In this document: piece by piece, positions 47,212-56,100 of the stretch | Layout of the letters: each line of letters begins with the position of its first letter | Position numbering within the stretch: position 1 is the first letter of the stretch | Assembly (NCBI RefSeq): GCF_011326735.1 | Contig: NZ_JAANCN010000012.1 | Coordinates: 31,491-95,490, forward strand | Origin: Phycicoccus endophyticus | GTDB taxonomy: Bacteria; Actinomycetota; Actinomycetes; Actinomycetales; Dermatophilaceae | Length of the DNA stretch: 64,000 nt | Reading direction: 5' to 3' | Translations under genes and position numbers: made by a program | The notes under the pieces: generated by a model | Seen by the model: only the letters and a program-made list of their open reading frames with translations | Told to the model about the DNA's origin: nothing | Databases searched by the model: none

Positions 47212-48168
47212 TCAGTCCTCCCGCCCGAGGCGCATCGCCCGCCCCTGGACCAGGGCGACGACGGCGATGACGGCGGTGAGGATGACCGCGCCGGCGCTGC
47301 CGTGCCCGAAGTCCTGCCCGCGGCCCAGCGCCACGTAGTAGAGGTAGACCAGCGGTGGCCGCGCGTAGGGCGGGTAGGTGCCGAAGGTCGAGAGGATGTT
47401 GAAGAACTCGTCGAAGGCCTGGAAGGCGTTGACGATGAGCAGCAGCAGGACGGCGGTCGAGGTGGCGGTCAGCTGGGGGAGGGTGATGTAGCGCAGCGTC
47501 TGCCACCCGCGCGCGCCGTCGATGGCGGCGGCCTCGTAGAGCACCGGGTTGATCCGCTGGATGCCGGCGAGGAAGAGGATCATGAAGAACCCGAGCTGGA
47601 GCCACAGCCGGGCCGAGACGATGACCAGCCAGTACCAGGGCGGGTCGGTGAGCGAGAGCCAGGGGATCGGCTCGTGGCCGGCGAGGCCGATCGCCGCGTT
47701 CGCCACGCCCGAGGCGACGCCGGAGAAGAGCGACATCTTCCACACGAGCGAGGCGACGACGTAGGAGCAGGCCACCGGGAGGAAGAAGACGGACCGGAAG
47801 AAGGTCTGCATGACCCGGGTGCGCGCCACGAGCAGGGCGGCCCCGAGGGAGAGGACGAAGGTCGTCGGGACGATGAACGCGGCGAAGACGAGGAAGGTCC
47901 CCAGCGAGCTGCGGAACGCGGGGTCGGCGAGCATGTCGGCGTAGTTGCCGAGGCCCACGAAGCGCGAGGGCGTCACCGTGTTGTAGGCGCTGAAGAACGA
48001 GAGGTAGACGCTCCAGAGGATCGGGACGTAGATGAACACGACGAGCCCGAGGGCGAACGGCCCGACGAACACCCAGAACCACACGTTGCGGTTCTGGCGG
48101 CCACGCAGGCGGGCACCCAGCCCGCGGCGGGCGGCCGGGCGCGTCGGGGCGGCCGTCGTGGTGCTCAG
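47212..48168 (-). CDS. Carbohydrate ABC transporter permease, MalF type
   Basis: A 318-residue permease with six helices; the EAA loop is YEAAAIDGARGWQTLRYITLP. In this frame no ATG, GTG or TTG exists between the upstream gene and GTG at the NVWFWV position inside helix 1, so translation probably begins at CTG 48168, whose bases overlap the stop of the binding-protein gene (CTGA). This would give LSTTTAAPTRPAARRG as the N-terminus, a normal basic leader for such permeases. Confidence 0.85.
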   Translation of the reverse strand: MSTTTAAPTRPAARRGLGARLRGRQNRNVWFWVFVGPFALGLVVFIYVPILWSVYLSFFSAYNTVTPSRFVGLGNYADMLADPAFRSSLGTFLVFAAFIVPTTFVLSLGAALLVARTRVMQTFFRSVFFLPVACSYVVASLVWKMSLFSGVASGVANAAIGLAGHEPIPWLSLTDPPWYWLVIVSARLWLQLGFFMILFLAGIQRINPVLYEAAAIDGARGWQTLRYITLPQLTATSTAVLLLLIVNAFQAFDEFFNILSTFGTYPPYARPPLVYLYYVALGRGQDFGHGSAGAVILTAVIAVVALVQGRAMRLGRED

Positions 48169-49445
48169 GCGAGCACCCGCTTCACCTCGGGCTCGGCGAC
48201 CTTCTTGACCGCCGCGATCTGCTCCATCGGGTCTGCGCCGTTCTTGACGATCTTGACCATCGCGTCGCCGAAGGCCGTCTGGCACTTCGGGGTCCACAGG
48301 ATCGGTGTCTGGGCGTGGCCGTAGTCTGTGGCCGCCGAGGCGGCGTCGGCCGCCGGGCCGGAGGTGAGGGTGTCGGCCTTCGGGATGAGCGAGGTGCGCG
48401 AGGGGATGTGGAAGCCGTAGGAGGTCGCGAAGTCCAGCTGGTCGTCGGTCTGGTCGATCCACAGCCACTTGGCGAAGGCCTTGGCGGCGTCGACGTCGCT
48501 GCTCTTGGCGCTGACGCAGGATCCGTACGCGCCGACGGGCACCGACTTCTCGCCGCCGTCCATGGCCGGCCACGGCACGACGCCGAAGTCGTCGCCGAGG
48601 GCCTTGTCGATGTCGGGGAAGGTCCACAGCCCGGTGAACTGCATGGCGCACTGGCCGGAGGTGAGGGCGGCGGCGTCGTACCAGTCGGTGGGCTGGCCGA
48701 GGAGGAGCACCTTGGAGGTCCACAGCTCGCGCAGGACGGCGAGGGCCTCACCGGCACGGGGGTCGTCGAAGCCGAACTCGTTGTCGTCGGTGAGGAAGTC
48801 GAACCCGGCCGACCACAGCATGGCGCCGCCCATGAGCCCGGCCCCGCCGTCGTTGCCGAGGAAGAGGCCCTTGACCTTGTCGGTGGTCAGGGCCGAGGCG
48901 GCGGCGACGAGGTCGTCCATCGTCTCCGGCGGCTCGATGCCGGCGTCCTCGAGCATCGACTTGCGGTAGACGAGGATCTGCATGTCGATGACCTGCGGGA
49001 TGGCCCAGATCTTGCCGTCGTAGGTCATCCGCGCCACCGTCGAGGCGTTGAAGTCCTCGACCGTGTCGCCGAACAGGTCGGTCATGTCGACGACCTGGCC
49101 GCCCTTGATCATGTCGATCGACGGGCCGTTGCCGTACTCGAAGACGTCGGGGCCGGCGTCGGTGAGCAGGGAGGCGGCCGTGGTCTGGTCGTAGTCGCCC
49201 GGGTCCCACTTCACGGTGACCGAGGCGTCGGGGTAGGCCGCCGCGTAGCGCTTGACGGCGTCCTGCGTGCCCTCCTCGCCGTACTGGTGGTACCACTGCG
49301 ACAGCGCCGGCTTGTCGCCGTCGCCACCGCCGGAGGGGGAGGAGTCGCCGCGGCCGGTGTTCGACCCGCACGCGGTGAGCGCGAGCGAGGAGCCCCCGAG
49401 GGCCAGCAGGTGGCGGCGGCTCAGCCGCGAGGTGGGGAGGGTCAT
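48165..49445 (-). CDS. Sugar ABC transporter substrate-binding lipoprotein (family 1)
   Basis: A 426-residue lipoprotein. The signal peptide carries a twin-arginine motif (SRRHLLALGG) and a lipobox LTAC (Cys26), so it is probably exported folded by Tat and lipidated. The body is SBP_bac_1, with GPDVFEYGNGPSIDMI, YDGKIWAIPQVIDMQILVYR and AMQFTGLWTFPDI as sugar-binding blocks. First gene of the operon; no ATPase gene follows. Confidence 0.93.
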   Translation of the reverse strand: MTLPTSRLSRRHLLALGGSSLALTACGSNTGRGDSSPSGGGDGDKPALSQWYHQYGEEGTQDAVKRYAAAYPDASVTVKWDPGDYDQTTAASLLTDAGPDVFEYGNGPSIDMIKGGQVVDMTDLFGDTVEDFNASTVARMTYDGKIWAIPQVIDMQILVYRKSMLEDAGIEPPETMDDLVAAASALTTDKVKGLFLGNDGGAGLMGGAMLWSAGFDFLTDDNEFGFDDPRAGEALAVLRELWTSKVLLLGQPTDWYDAAALTSGQCAMQFTGLWTFPDIDKALGDDFGVVPWPAMDGGEKSVPVGAYGSCVSAKSSDVDAAKAFAKWLWIDQTDDQLDFATSYGFHIPSRTSLIPKADTLTSGPAADAASAATDYGHAQTPILWTPKCQTAFGDAMVKIVKNGADPMEQIAAVKKVAEPEVKRVLA

Positions 49446-49510
49446 CGTGGGCTCCGTTCGTCTGGGCCGAGGGGCGCCGGGTTCGCCCTGACCGTTCCAG
49501 CGCGAAAGTG

Positions 49511-49516
49511 AGCATA
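49511..49516 (-). promoter_or_regulatory. Candidate -10 box TATGCT of the first sugar importer
   Basis: The minus-strand TATGCT would start transcription near 49504, about 60 nt before the binding-protein ATG. The start region contains CACTTTCGCGC, a possible DeoR-type half-site; no full palindrome was found. Confidence 0.35.
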
Positions 49517-49607
49517 CCTGCGCGCTCGTGCGTGGAACCGAACCGATGACGGATCGTGACCGTGGCCCGAGCGCGGGCCGCCGGGGGTGGCTACCTGCGG
49601 CTCGACC

Positions 49608-50594
49608 TCACCGGCGAGTCTCGGGCCCGAGGTTCGCGGCGAGCATGACAGTCCGGGACTGCCGGCCGGGTTCGGCGATGCGCCTGAGCAGCAGCTGTCC
49701 GGCGGCCTGCCCTACGTCGTACGCAGGCTGGTGGATGACCCGGACCGCCGGAGCGAGCAACGCCGTCCACGGCGCGTCGTCGAAAGCGATGATCTCGACG
49801 TCCGAGCCCGGATCGAGCCCCCGCGTGCGCAGGAGGTCGAGTGCCCCGACGGCCATCAGGCTGTTCGCGACGAGGACCGCGTCCACTCCGTCGTTCTCGA
49901 GAATCGTGGCCATTGCCGCCCGCCCGCCCTCCTCCTTGTAGTCCCCGTACTGGACCAGGGACTCCTCGGGGGGGAGGTGTGCTTCGCGCAGGGCCTCGCG
50001 GTACCCCAGGACCCGCTCTTCCGCCGTGTAGACGCGCCGGGGCCCCGTGATACAGCCGATCCGTCGACGGCCGACGGCCACCAGTCCGGCGACGGCGGCC
50101 CGGGCGGCACGGCGTGAGTCGATGAGGACGGCGTCGACATCGAGCCCGGCCGTCAGCGGCCGGTCGACCGCGACGACGGGGATGCCTCGCTCCTGCAGCA
50201 CGGCGACATCGGTACCCGGCGACGTCGGAGTGATGACCACCCCCGCGGCACGGTACTGCTCGGCGATGCCGATGTAGGCGTCCTCGCGTCGAGGGTCCTC
50301 GTCGGTGTTGCACAGCAGCACCGAGTAGCCCGCGGCACTCGCGACGTCCTCCAGCCCCCGCGCCACCTGAGTCAGGAACGGGTTGTTGATGTCGGCGATG
50401 ATGAGTGCCCACACCTGGGTGCGCTGCTTGCGCAGGCTGCTCGCCAGGGGGTTGGGGACGTACCCGAGCTCCTCGGCGGCCGCGAGGACGCGCTGGGCCG
50501 TGTCCGCCTGGACGGACGGGTGCCCGGAGATGGCTCGCGAGACCGTGGCTGTGGACACCCCCGCACGCGCTGCCACGTCCTTCATGGTTGCCAT
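49608..50594 (-). CDS. LacI family transcriptional regulator
   Basis: A 328-residue repressor. The HTH is MKDVAARAGVSTATVSRAIS followed by the hinge VPNPLASSLRKQRT; the rest is a periplasmic-binding-protein-like sensor (VWALIIADINNPFLTQVARG and IIAFDDAPWTALLAPAVRV). It is divergent from the sugar operon starting at 50860, and palindromes typical of LacI proteins lie in front of both transcription units. ATG 50594 is chosen because GGGAGGG lies 3-4 nt upstream; ATG 50585 is possible. Confidence 0.94.
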   Translation of the reverse strand: MATMKDVAARAGVSTATVSRAISGHPSVQADTAQRVLAAAEELGYVPNPLASSLRKQRTQVWALIIADINNPFLTQVARGLEDVASAAGYSVLLCNTDEDPRREDAYIGIAEQYRAAGVVITPTSPGTDVAVLQERGIPVVAVDRPLTAGLDVDAVLIDSRRAARAAVAGLVAVGRRRIGCITGPRRVYTAEERVLGYREALREAHLPPEESLVQYGDYKEEGGRAAMATILENDGVDAVLVANSLMAVGALDLLRTRGLDPGSDVEIIAFDDAPWTALLAPAVRVIHQPAYDVGQAAGQLLLRRIAEPGRQSRTVMLAANLGPETRR

Positions 50595-50606
50595 TGACCC
50601 TCCCTG

Positions 50607-50622
50607 ATGTAACGGATTACAT
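50607..50622. promoter_or_regulatory. LacI-type operator near the regulator start
   Basis: ATGTAA-CGGA-TTACAT is a perfect inverted repeat with a 4-nt centre. It lies 12 nt before the regulator start codon and suggests autoregulation. Confidence 0.75.
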
Positions 50623-50775
50623 GTGAGGCTACACGGGCAGGGGATGATGGCGCGTGCCGGAGCGGGGGCGTCGACGTGGCGTAGGCCGGGCCGGGGCAGC
50701 TCCCTTCTCATCGATATGCCCGGCGGACCGGGCTTCCCCGGATGGGACCGAGGGCTGACTTTCCCGCGAAAACTC

Positions 50776-50825
50776 TTGACAGGGCCATCGGCTCCGTGGT
50801 GGTCTAGGAATGTAATCGAATACAT
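50776..50825 (+). promoter_or_regulatory. Promoter and second LacI-type operator of the sugar operon
   Basis: A consensus -35 TTGACA stands at 50776-50781; the -10 is less clear (TCTAGG or TAGGAA at about 50803-50810). The operator ATGTAA-TCGA-ATACAT (50810-50825) matches the operator at 50607 with one mismatch in the right arm and would block the promoter. Confidence 0.7.
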
Positions 50826-50859
50826 GCAGCGACGACGCTGCACGGAGGAAGGGACCCCA

Positions 50860-52197
50860 ATGGTGAGGTCATCCAAGCGTTACGTGGGCATCGCGGCTGG
50901 TGCGGCGCTCGCGGTCGGGCTGTCCGCCTGTGCCGGTGGCTCCACGGACGAGTCGGAGGGCTCGGCGAGTGGCACCGGCGGTGCATCCACCGTCACGTTC
51001 CGGTCCTGGAGCCCGATCGAGCAGACCACCGCCCAGATGGTGAAGGCCTTCACCGACGAGAACGCCGGGACCAGCATCGATGCCACGGTGTTCAACTACC
51101 CCGAGTACCTCGTCGACCTGCAGACCCGCGCCTCGTCGAACACCATGCCCGACATCGTCGGTCTGCAGCCGGGTGCGCTGACGCAGCAGTACCGCGACAA
51201 GCTCATGCCGCTCCAGCAGTGCGCGAGTGACACCTGGGGGAGCGACTGGCAGAGCAAGTTCTACCCCATCGGCATCGAGCAGGCCCGGATGGGCAACCCC
51301 GACGGTGACGAGAACTTCTACGCCCTCCCGCTCCTCGTGCAGACGGTGAACCTCTGGGGCAACTCCGAGATCTTCGAGGACAAGGGCGTCACCGCGCCGA
51401 CGACCTGGGAAGAGCTCGAGAGCGTCGTGAAGAAGCTCTCGGGTGAGTCGTACGCGCCGTTCATGCTCCCGGCCAAGGACAGCTGGTTGCGCAACGTCGT
51501 CTTCCTGCAGATCGCGAACAACATCGAGCCCGGCCTGGTCTACCAGGCCGAGGACGGCACCGACTCGTGGACCAACCCCCGCATCGTCGAGGCGTTCGAG
51601 TACTGGAGCAAGCTCTTCACCGACGGGATCGCGCAGAAGGGCGCCATCGGGCTGGACGCCTACCCCAGCGGGGCGAACCAGTTCGAGGCCGGCAATGCCG
51701 CGATGATCCCGCTCGGTGCCTGGTGGATTCAGCAGTCCGACCCCAGCCGTGAGGACCTCCCTCCGCTCTCGGAGGGGATGGCCGGCTATGAGCCGTTCCT
51801 GTTCCCGACGATCCCGGGCGGTGCCTCCGAGGCCCAGTACGTCGGCGGTATCGACGTCGCCCTGGGGATCTCGAAGGACTCCGCGAACCCGGACCTCGCG
51901 TGCAAGGTTCTCACCGACTGGATCGCGGGGGCCGGTGCCCAGAAGCTCGTCAACACGTTCAACGACCTTCCCGCCGTGACCGGTATGAACCCCGAGACCT
52001 TCACGAGCGACAAGCAGCAGGAGATGTGGGCGATGTTCACGGAGGACTGGATGCCCAAGGTGCAGTGGTCCCGGTACCTCGAGTCCCCGAAGGTCGACAC
52101 CGCGCTCGGAGACGCTCTCGCTGGTGTGGCGACGGGAGACCTCACCCCGCAGCAGGCCGCCGAGAAGGTGCAGTCCGCTCAGGACGCTGCGAGCTGA
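50860..52197 (+). CDS. Sugar ABC transporter substrate-binding lipoprotein (family 1)
   Basis: A 445-residue lipoprotein with lipobox LSAC (Cys24). The mature part is an SBP_bac_1 protein, with FNYPEYLVDLQTRASSNTMP and SGANQFEAGNAAMIPLGAWW as typical blocks. GGAGGAAGGG precedes ATG. First structural gene of the LacI-controlled operon; a strong hairpin separates it from the permease genes. Confidence 0.93.
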   Translation: MVRSSKRYVGIAAGAALAVGLSACAGGSTDESEGSASGTGGASTVTFRSWSPIEQTTAQMVKAFTDENAGTSIDATVFNYPEYLVDLQTRASSNTMPDIVGLQPGALTQQYRDKLMPLQQCASDTWGSDWQSKFYPIGIEQARMGNPDGDENFYALPLLVQTVNLWGNSEIFEDKGVTAPTTWEELESVVKKLSGESYAPFMLPAKDSWLRNVVFLQIANNIEPGLVYQAEDGTDSWTNPRIVEAFEYWSKLFTDGIAQKGAIGLDAYPSGANQFEAGNAAMIPLGAWWIQQSDPSREDLPPLSEGMAGYEPFLFPTIPGGASEAQYVGGIDVALGISKDSANPDLACKVLTDWIAGAGAQKLVNTFNDLPAVTGMNPETFTSDKQQEMWAMFTEDWMPKVQWSRYLESPKVDTALGDALAGVATGDLTPQQAAEKVQSAQDAAS

Positions 52198-52215
52198 CCC
52201 CCGCGTCCGAACGAC

Positions 52216-52250
52216 GTGTGGCACCGGGCGGTCGCCGCCCGGTGCCACAC
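52216..52250 (+). terminator. Intercistronic hairpin behind the binding-protein gene
   Basis: GTGTGGCACCGGGCGG (52216-52231) pairs perfectly over 16 bp with 52235-52250 around a TCG loop. It sits 19 nt after the binding-protein stop and 19 nt before the permease ATG, so it probably limits read-through and protects the upstream mRNA end. Confidence 0.8.
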
Positions 52251-52268
52251 GACCGAGAGAGAGCCCCC

Positions 52269-53159
52269 ATGCGCTATCGCCGCCAGGAAGCTGGCACCGC
52301 GCTGCTGTTCCTTGCACCGGCGCTCGTGCTGTTCGCCGCCTTCGTCGTCTACCCGATCGTCTACAACGTCCAGGCGAGCACCCTTCGCTGGGACGGGGTG
52401 AACGTCGGGCAGTTCGTGGGGCTGGGCAACTACAAGGAGCTGCTCGAGGACCCCGTGTTCGTGACGACCCTGCGCAACTCGGCGTGGTGGATCCTGCTGA
52501 CGATCGCGCCCCAGGCGATCATCGGGTTCCTCCTCGCGGTCGCGCTCAACCGCAGGCTGCGGGGGCGGGCCGTCTACCGTGCGATCTTCTTCATCCCGGC
52601 CATCCTCTCCCCGGTCGTCGTCGGGATCGTCTGGCAACGCATCCTCGACCCGTTCAACGGCGTGGTCGCCTCGGTAGGGCGCCTCACCGGCATCGACGTG
52701 TTGACCCAGCCGTGGCTCTCCGACCCCTCGACGGCGATCTTCGCGGCGATCTTCGTCAACGTCTGGATGTGGACCGGCTTCTCGATGCTGTTCTACCTCG
52801 CCGGGCTGCAGCTGATCGACACCAGCGTCATCGAGGCCGCCCGGATCGACGGAGCCACGGGCCTGCAGCTCATGGCGAGGATCCTCTGGCCGCTCCTGCG
52901 CAACACGCACCTCTCTCTCCTGCTCCTGGGGGTCATCGGCTCGCTGAAGACCTTCGAGCTGGTGTACGTACTCACCGAGGGGGGACCCAACCACGCCTCG
53001 GAGATGCTGCCGACCTACACCTTCAAGCAGGCCTTCCAGCTGCAGAGCGTGGGCTACGCGTCCACCATCAGCGTGGTCCTGCTGGTGGTGGCGGTCGTGA
53101 GTTCCTTGTCGATGGTGAGGGCGTTCGGGTCCGGCTTCCTGACGGGAGACGAGACATGA
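52269..53159 (+). CDS. Carbohydrate ABC transporter permease, MalF type
   Basis: A 296-residue six-helix permease. Helix 1 is LLFLAPALVLFAAFVVYPIV and the EAA loop is IEAARIDGATGLQLMARILWP. LVYVLTEGGPNHASEMLPTY near the end is a typical CUT1 block. ATGA overlap with the next gene. Confidence 0.94.
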   Translation: MRYRRQEAGTALLFLAPALVLFAAFVVYPIVYNVQASTLRWDGVNVGQFVGLGNYKELLEDPVFVTTLRNSAWWILLTIAPQAIIGFLLAVALNRRLRGRAVYRAIFFIPAILSPVVVGIVWQRILDPFNGVVASVGRLTGIDVLTQPWLSDPSTAIFAAIFVNVWMWTGFSMLFYLAGLQLIDTSVIEAARIDGATGLQLMARILWPLLRNTHLSLLLLGVIGSLKTFELVYVLTEGGPNHASEMLPTYTFKQAFQLQSVGYASTISVVLLVVAVVSSLSMVRAFGSGFLTGDET

Positions 53160-53989
53160 CACGACGTCGCTACCGCCCCGACGCGAGCGGCCGCCTCCAC
53201 CTGGTGCTCGTGCCGCTTGCCGCGCTCTGGCTGGTGCCCATCGTGATGACGCTCGGTCTGTCGCTGCTGCCTCGCAGCAACCCGAAGACGACGGCCCTCG
53301 GGCTGCTGCCGGAGTCGCCCAGCCTGAGCAACTACGTCGAGATCTGGCAGGGCAACCCGATCCTGGGCCACCTGCTCAACAGCGTGATCATCTCCGTGCC
53401 CTCCATCGCCCTGACCATCCTGTTCGGATCCATGAGCGCCTTCGCGCTGGCGCGCCTGCGGGTGCCGCTCAAGGCCGTGATCTTCGGTGCGCTGACCCTG
53501 GCGCTGATCCTGCCGATGTCGAGCATCATCGTGTCGACGTTCAAGATCCTGCAGTCGCTCGGGTTGTACAACAACCTGCTGGGACTGGTGCTCGTCTACA
53601 CGGCGCTGGGGCTGCCCTTCGCGGTGATCATCATCCGCACAGCCTTCCTGGCAATTCCCAACGAGACGTACGAGGCCGCCCTCATCGACGGCGCGAACCG
53701 GTGGACCATCTACTGGAAGCTCTACCTGCCGTTGGCCCGCCCGGCGCTCTCGGTGGTCGTGATCTGGCAGCTGATGATGACGTGGAACGACTTCCTGCTG
53801 CCCCTGGTGACGCTCAGTGACAACGCCCTCAAGCCGCTGACCCTGGTGCCGCTGGCCTACCGAGGAACCTTCCTGAGCCAGCCGGGCGCGTTGTTCGCGA
53901 TCCTGGTCCTGATCTCCGTCCCGATCGTGGCGGTCTTCCTCGCAGTGCAGCGGTACCTGGTCAACGGCCTGGCGGGGGCGGTGAAGTGA
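53156..53989 (+). CDS. Carbohydrate ABC transporter permease, MalG type
   Basis: A 277-residue six-helix permease with EAA loop YEAALIDGANRWTIYWKLYLP. It completes the importer channel; no ATP-binding subunit is encoded in the operon. GTGA overlap with the first kinase gene. Confidence 0.94.
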   Translation: MTRRRYRPDASGRLHLVLVPLAALWLVPIVMTLGLSLLPRSNPKTTALGLLPESPSLSNYVEIWQGNPILGHLLNSVIISVPSIALTILFGSMSAFALARLRVPLKAVIFGALTLALILPMSSIIVSTFKILQSLGLYNNLLGLVLVYTALGLPFAVIIIRTAFLAIPNETYEAALIDGANRWTIYWKLYLPLARPALSVVVIWQLMMTWNDFLLPLVTLSDNALKPLTLVPLAYRGTFLSQPGALFAILVLISVPIVAVFLAVQRYLVNGLAGAVK

Positions 53990-55458
53990 GCCTCCTCGCC
54001 GTCGACATCGGCACCAGCGGTGTCCGCGCCGCGGCGTTCACCGACGACGGGCTCCTGATGGCCCAGGAGTCGACGCAGGCTGCCCTGTCGACGCCCTCTC
54101 CCGGGAGGGTGGAGACCGACGCCGAGCAGTGCCTCGCCGACGCCGTGGCAACCCTCGGTCGGGTCGTTGCGCGCGGCGTCCTCGAGGACGACAGGCCGGT
54201 GTCGCTGTCGTTCAGCGTGCAGGGCGAGGCAATCCTTCCCGTAGACGCCGACGGACGTGCGCTGGCGCTCGCGCCGGTGAGCATGGATCGGCGCGGTCGG
54301 GCGGTGGTGCAGCAGGTCACCGGCGGCGACGAGCGGCGGGTCCAGGAGCTCACGGGCCAGCCGGTGCACCCCATGTTCTCGGTGTACAAGGCGGCGGCGG
54401 AGGGCGAGGCGTGGCGTTCGCGGGAGGTCGCCGGGCTGCGGTGTCTGGGTGACTTCGTCGCCGGGCGACTCGGCAGTAGGGCGGCCATCGACTCGACGAT
54501 GGCCGCCCGTACGGGGGGCCTGGACGTCACACGGGGGACCTGGGCAGAGGACCTGTGGGAGGCAGCTGGCGTCCCCCTCGGGTTCCTCCCGGAGGTGGTG
54601 GACCCCGGGACCGTGGTCGGCAGGCTGCACGCGCAGGGCGCGGCGGCCACAGGACTGCCCGAGGGGCTGCCCATCGTGGTCGGGTCACACGACCAGGCCT
54701 CGTCGTTCTGGGGTGGGGGTGGCCGACCCGGTCGGGCCTCCGTGATCGCCTTCGGTACCAGTGACTGCCTGACGGTCGGCACGAGCAGCCGTCCTCAGGG
54801 CCTCACGGGCACCGGTCTGGCCACCTACCCCGTTGCCGGCGGCTGGCTGACCCTGGCCGGAACGGCCTCCGGCGGATGGGCCCTGGACTGGTTTGCCGAG
54901 ATGGCCGGCTGTGCCTCGCCGGACGAGCGGGACCTGCTGCTCGCCTCCGCGGCACAGGACCCGAGCCCGGTCCTCGTGCTTCCGTACCTCGCGGGCTCGG
55001 GAACCCTGGACAACGACCCGGCCGCGACGGGTGCGGTCATCGGGCTGACCCTCGAGACCACGCGTCCCGCCCTGGCACGGGCGTTCCTCGAGGCCGCCGG
55101 CTTCGAGCTGCGGCGGATCGCCCGGGAGCTGCGAGCGCGTGCGGTGGAGGTCGGTGACCTGTGGGCCGTCGGTGGCGGGGCCGCGCACGCAGGCTCGCTC
55201 GCCATCCGGGCCGCTGCCGCCGGGCACCGGCTCGCTGCGGGTCAGGACGGGGGCTCCCTACGCGGTGCCGCCCTGCAGGGAGCGGTCGGCGCCGGACTCC
55301 ACCCCTCCCTGGACGCCCTGCCCCAACCCCAGATCTCCTGCTCGGTGGAGCCGGACCCCCGCCTGGACGAGTGGTACAGCGGCCAGGCAGGGCGCTACGA
55401 CGCCCTGTACCCCGCCCTGAAGAACCTCGACACCATGACATCGAAGGAGAACCGATGA
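53986..55458 (+). CDS. FGGY-family carbohydrate kinase, first
   Basis: A 490-residue sugar kinase of the FGGY/actin-like ATPase fold. The N-terminal phosphate motif is LLAVDIGTSGVRAAAFTDDG, and VIAFGTSDCLTVGT and WAVGGGAAHAGSLAI form the C-terminal ATP site. Family members phosphorylate ketoses, pentitols, glycerol or related polyols; the exact substrate is not deducible. It lies between the importer and the aldolase genes and is coupled to both by 4-nt overlaps. Confidence 0.92.
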   Translation: MSLLAVDIGTSGVRAAAFTDDGLLMAQESTQAALSTPSPGRVETDAEQCLADAVATLGRVVARGVLEDDRPVSLSFSVQGEAILPVDADGRALALAPVSMDRRGRAVVQQVTGGDERRVQELTGQPVHPMFSVYKAAAEGEAWRSREVAGLRCLGDFVAGRLGSRAAIDSTMAARTGGLDVTRGTWAEDLWEAAGVPLGFLPEVVDPGTVVGRLHAQGAAATGLPEGLPIVVGSHDQASSFWGGGGRPGRASVIAFGTSDCLTVGTSSRPQGLTGTGLATYPVAGGWLTLAGTASGGWALDWFAEMAGCASPDERDLLLASAAQDPSPVLVLPYLAGSGTLDNDPAATGAVIGLTLETTRPALARAFLEAAGFELRRIARELRARAVEVGDLWAVGGGAAHAGSLAIRAAAAGHRLAAGQDGGSLRGAALQGAVGAGLHPSLDALPQPQISCSVEPDPRLDEWYSGQAGRYDALYPALKNLDTMTSKENR

Positions 55459-56090
55459 CCGAGTTCGACCTCCAGCAGACCAAGCAGGACGTCCTCGACT
55501 ACTGCCTGCGCTCGATGGAGTACGGCCTGAACTTCAACACCCAGGGCAACATCAGCGTGCGTCTTCCGCAGCCGGACCGCTTCCTCATCACGCCGACCGA
55601 CCTCGAGTACGACCGGATGGACGCCGACGACATGGTCGTCGTGGACGGCGACGGCGCCGTTGTCGACGGCCGCCACGAGCCGTCGTCGGAGGTCACGGTG
55701 CACCTGGCCGCCTACCGCAGGCGTCCCGACGTCAACGCCATCGTGCACACCGAGCCCGTCTTCGCCAATGTCTTCGGCGTCCTCGGCGAGCCCATCCTGG
55801 GCGCCCTGGTCAACATGGTGATCTACACCAAGGGTGACGTGCCGATCATGCCCTTCGCGCTGAGCAACCGCACCGAGTTCGGCGACGCCATGTGCGACGT
55901 GATGGGCACCCTCAACGCCGTCGTGTGGGCCAACCACGGCCTGCTGACCGTCGGCCCCGACCTGCGAACGGCGTTCAAGACCAGCGTCGCGGTCGAGAGC
56001 GCCGCCAAGGTGCTCCTGCACGCGCGGTCGGTCACCAGCTCGCCCATCGTCCTCGACTACGCGTCGCTGGGCATCACCAGCGCTCTCTGA
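55455..56090 (+). CDS. Class II aldolase/adducin family protein (fuculose-1-phosphate-aldolase-like)
   Basis: A 211-residue member of the FucA/AraD superfamily. GNISVR and PTDLEYDRM bind substrate phosphate, the catalytic glutamate is E79 in EPSSEVTVHLA, and two zinc histidines are H98 (IVHTE) and H161 (WANHGLL). The usual third ligand, the second His of HxH, is Glu here (H98-T-E100). Glutamate can bind zinc, so activity is not excluded. The likely reaction is cleavage of a ketose 1-phosphate to DHAP and an aldehyde. Confidence 0.88.
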   Translation: MTEFDLQQTKQDVLDYCLRSMEYGLNFNTQGNISVRLPQPDRFLITPTDLEYDRMDADDMVVVDGDGAVVDGRHEPSSEVTVHLAAYRRRPDVNAIVHTEPVFANVFGVLGEPILGALVNMVIYTKGDVPIMPFALSNRTEFGDAMCDVMGTLNAVVWANHGLLTVGPDLRTAFKTSVAVESAAKVLLHARSVTSSPIVLDYASLGITSAL

Positions 56091-56100
56091 GGAGGACGTC

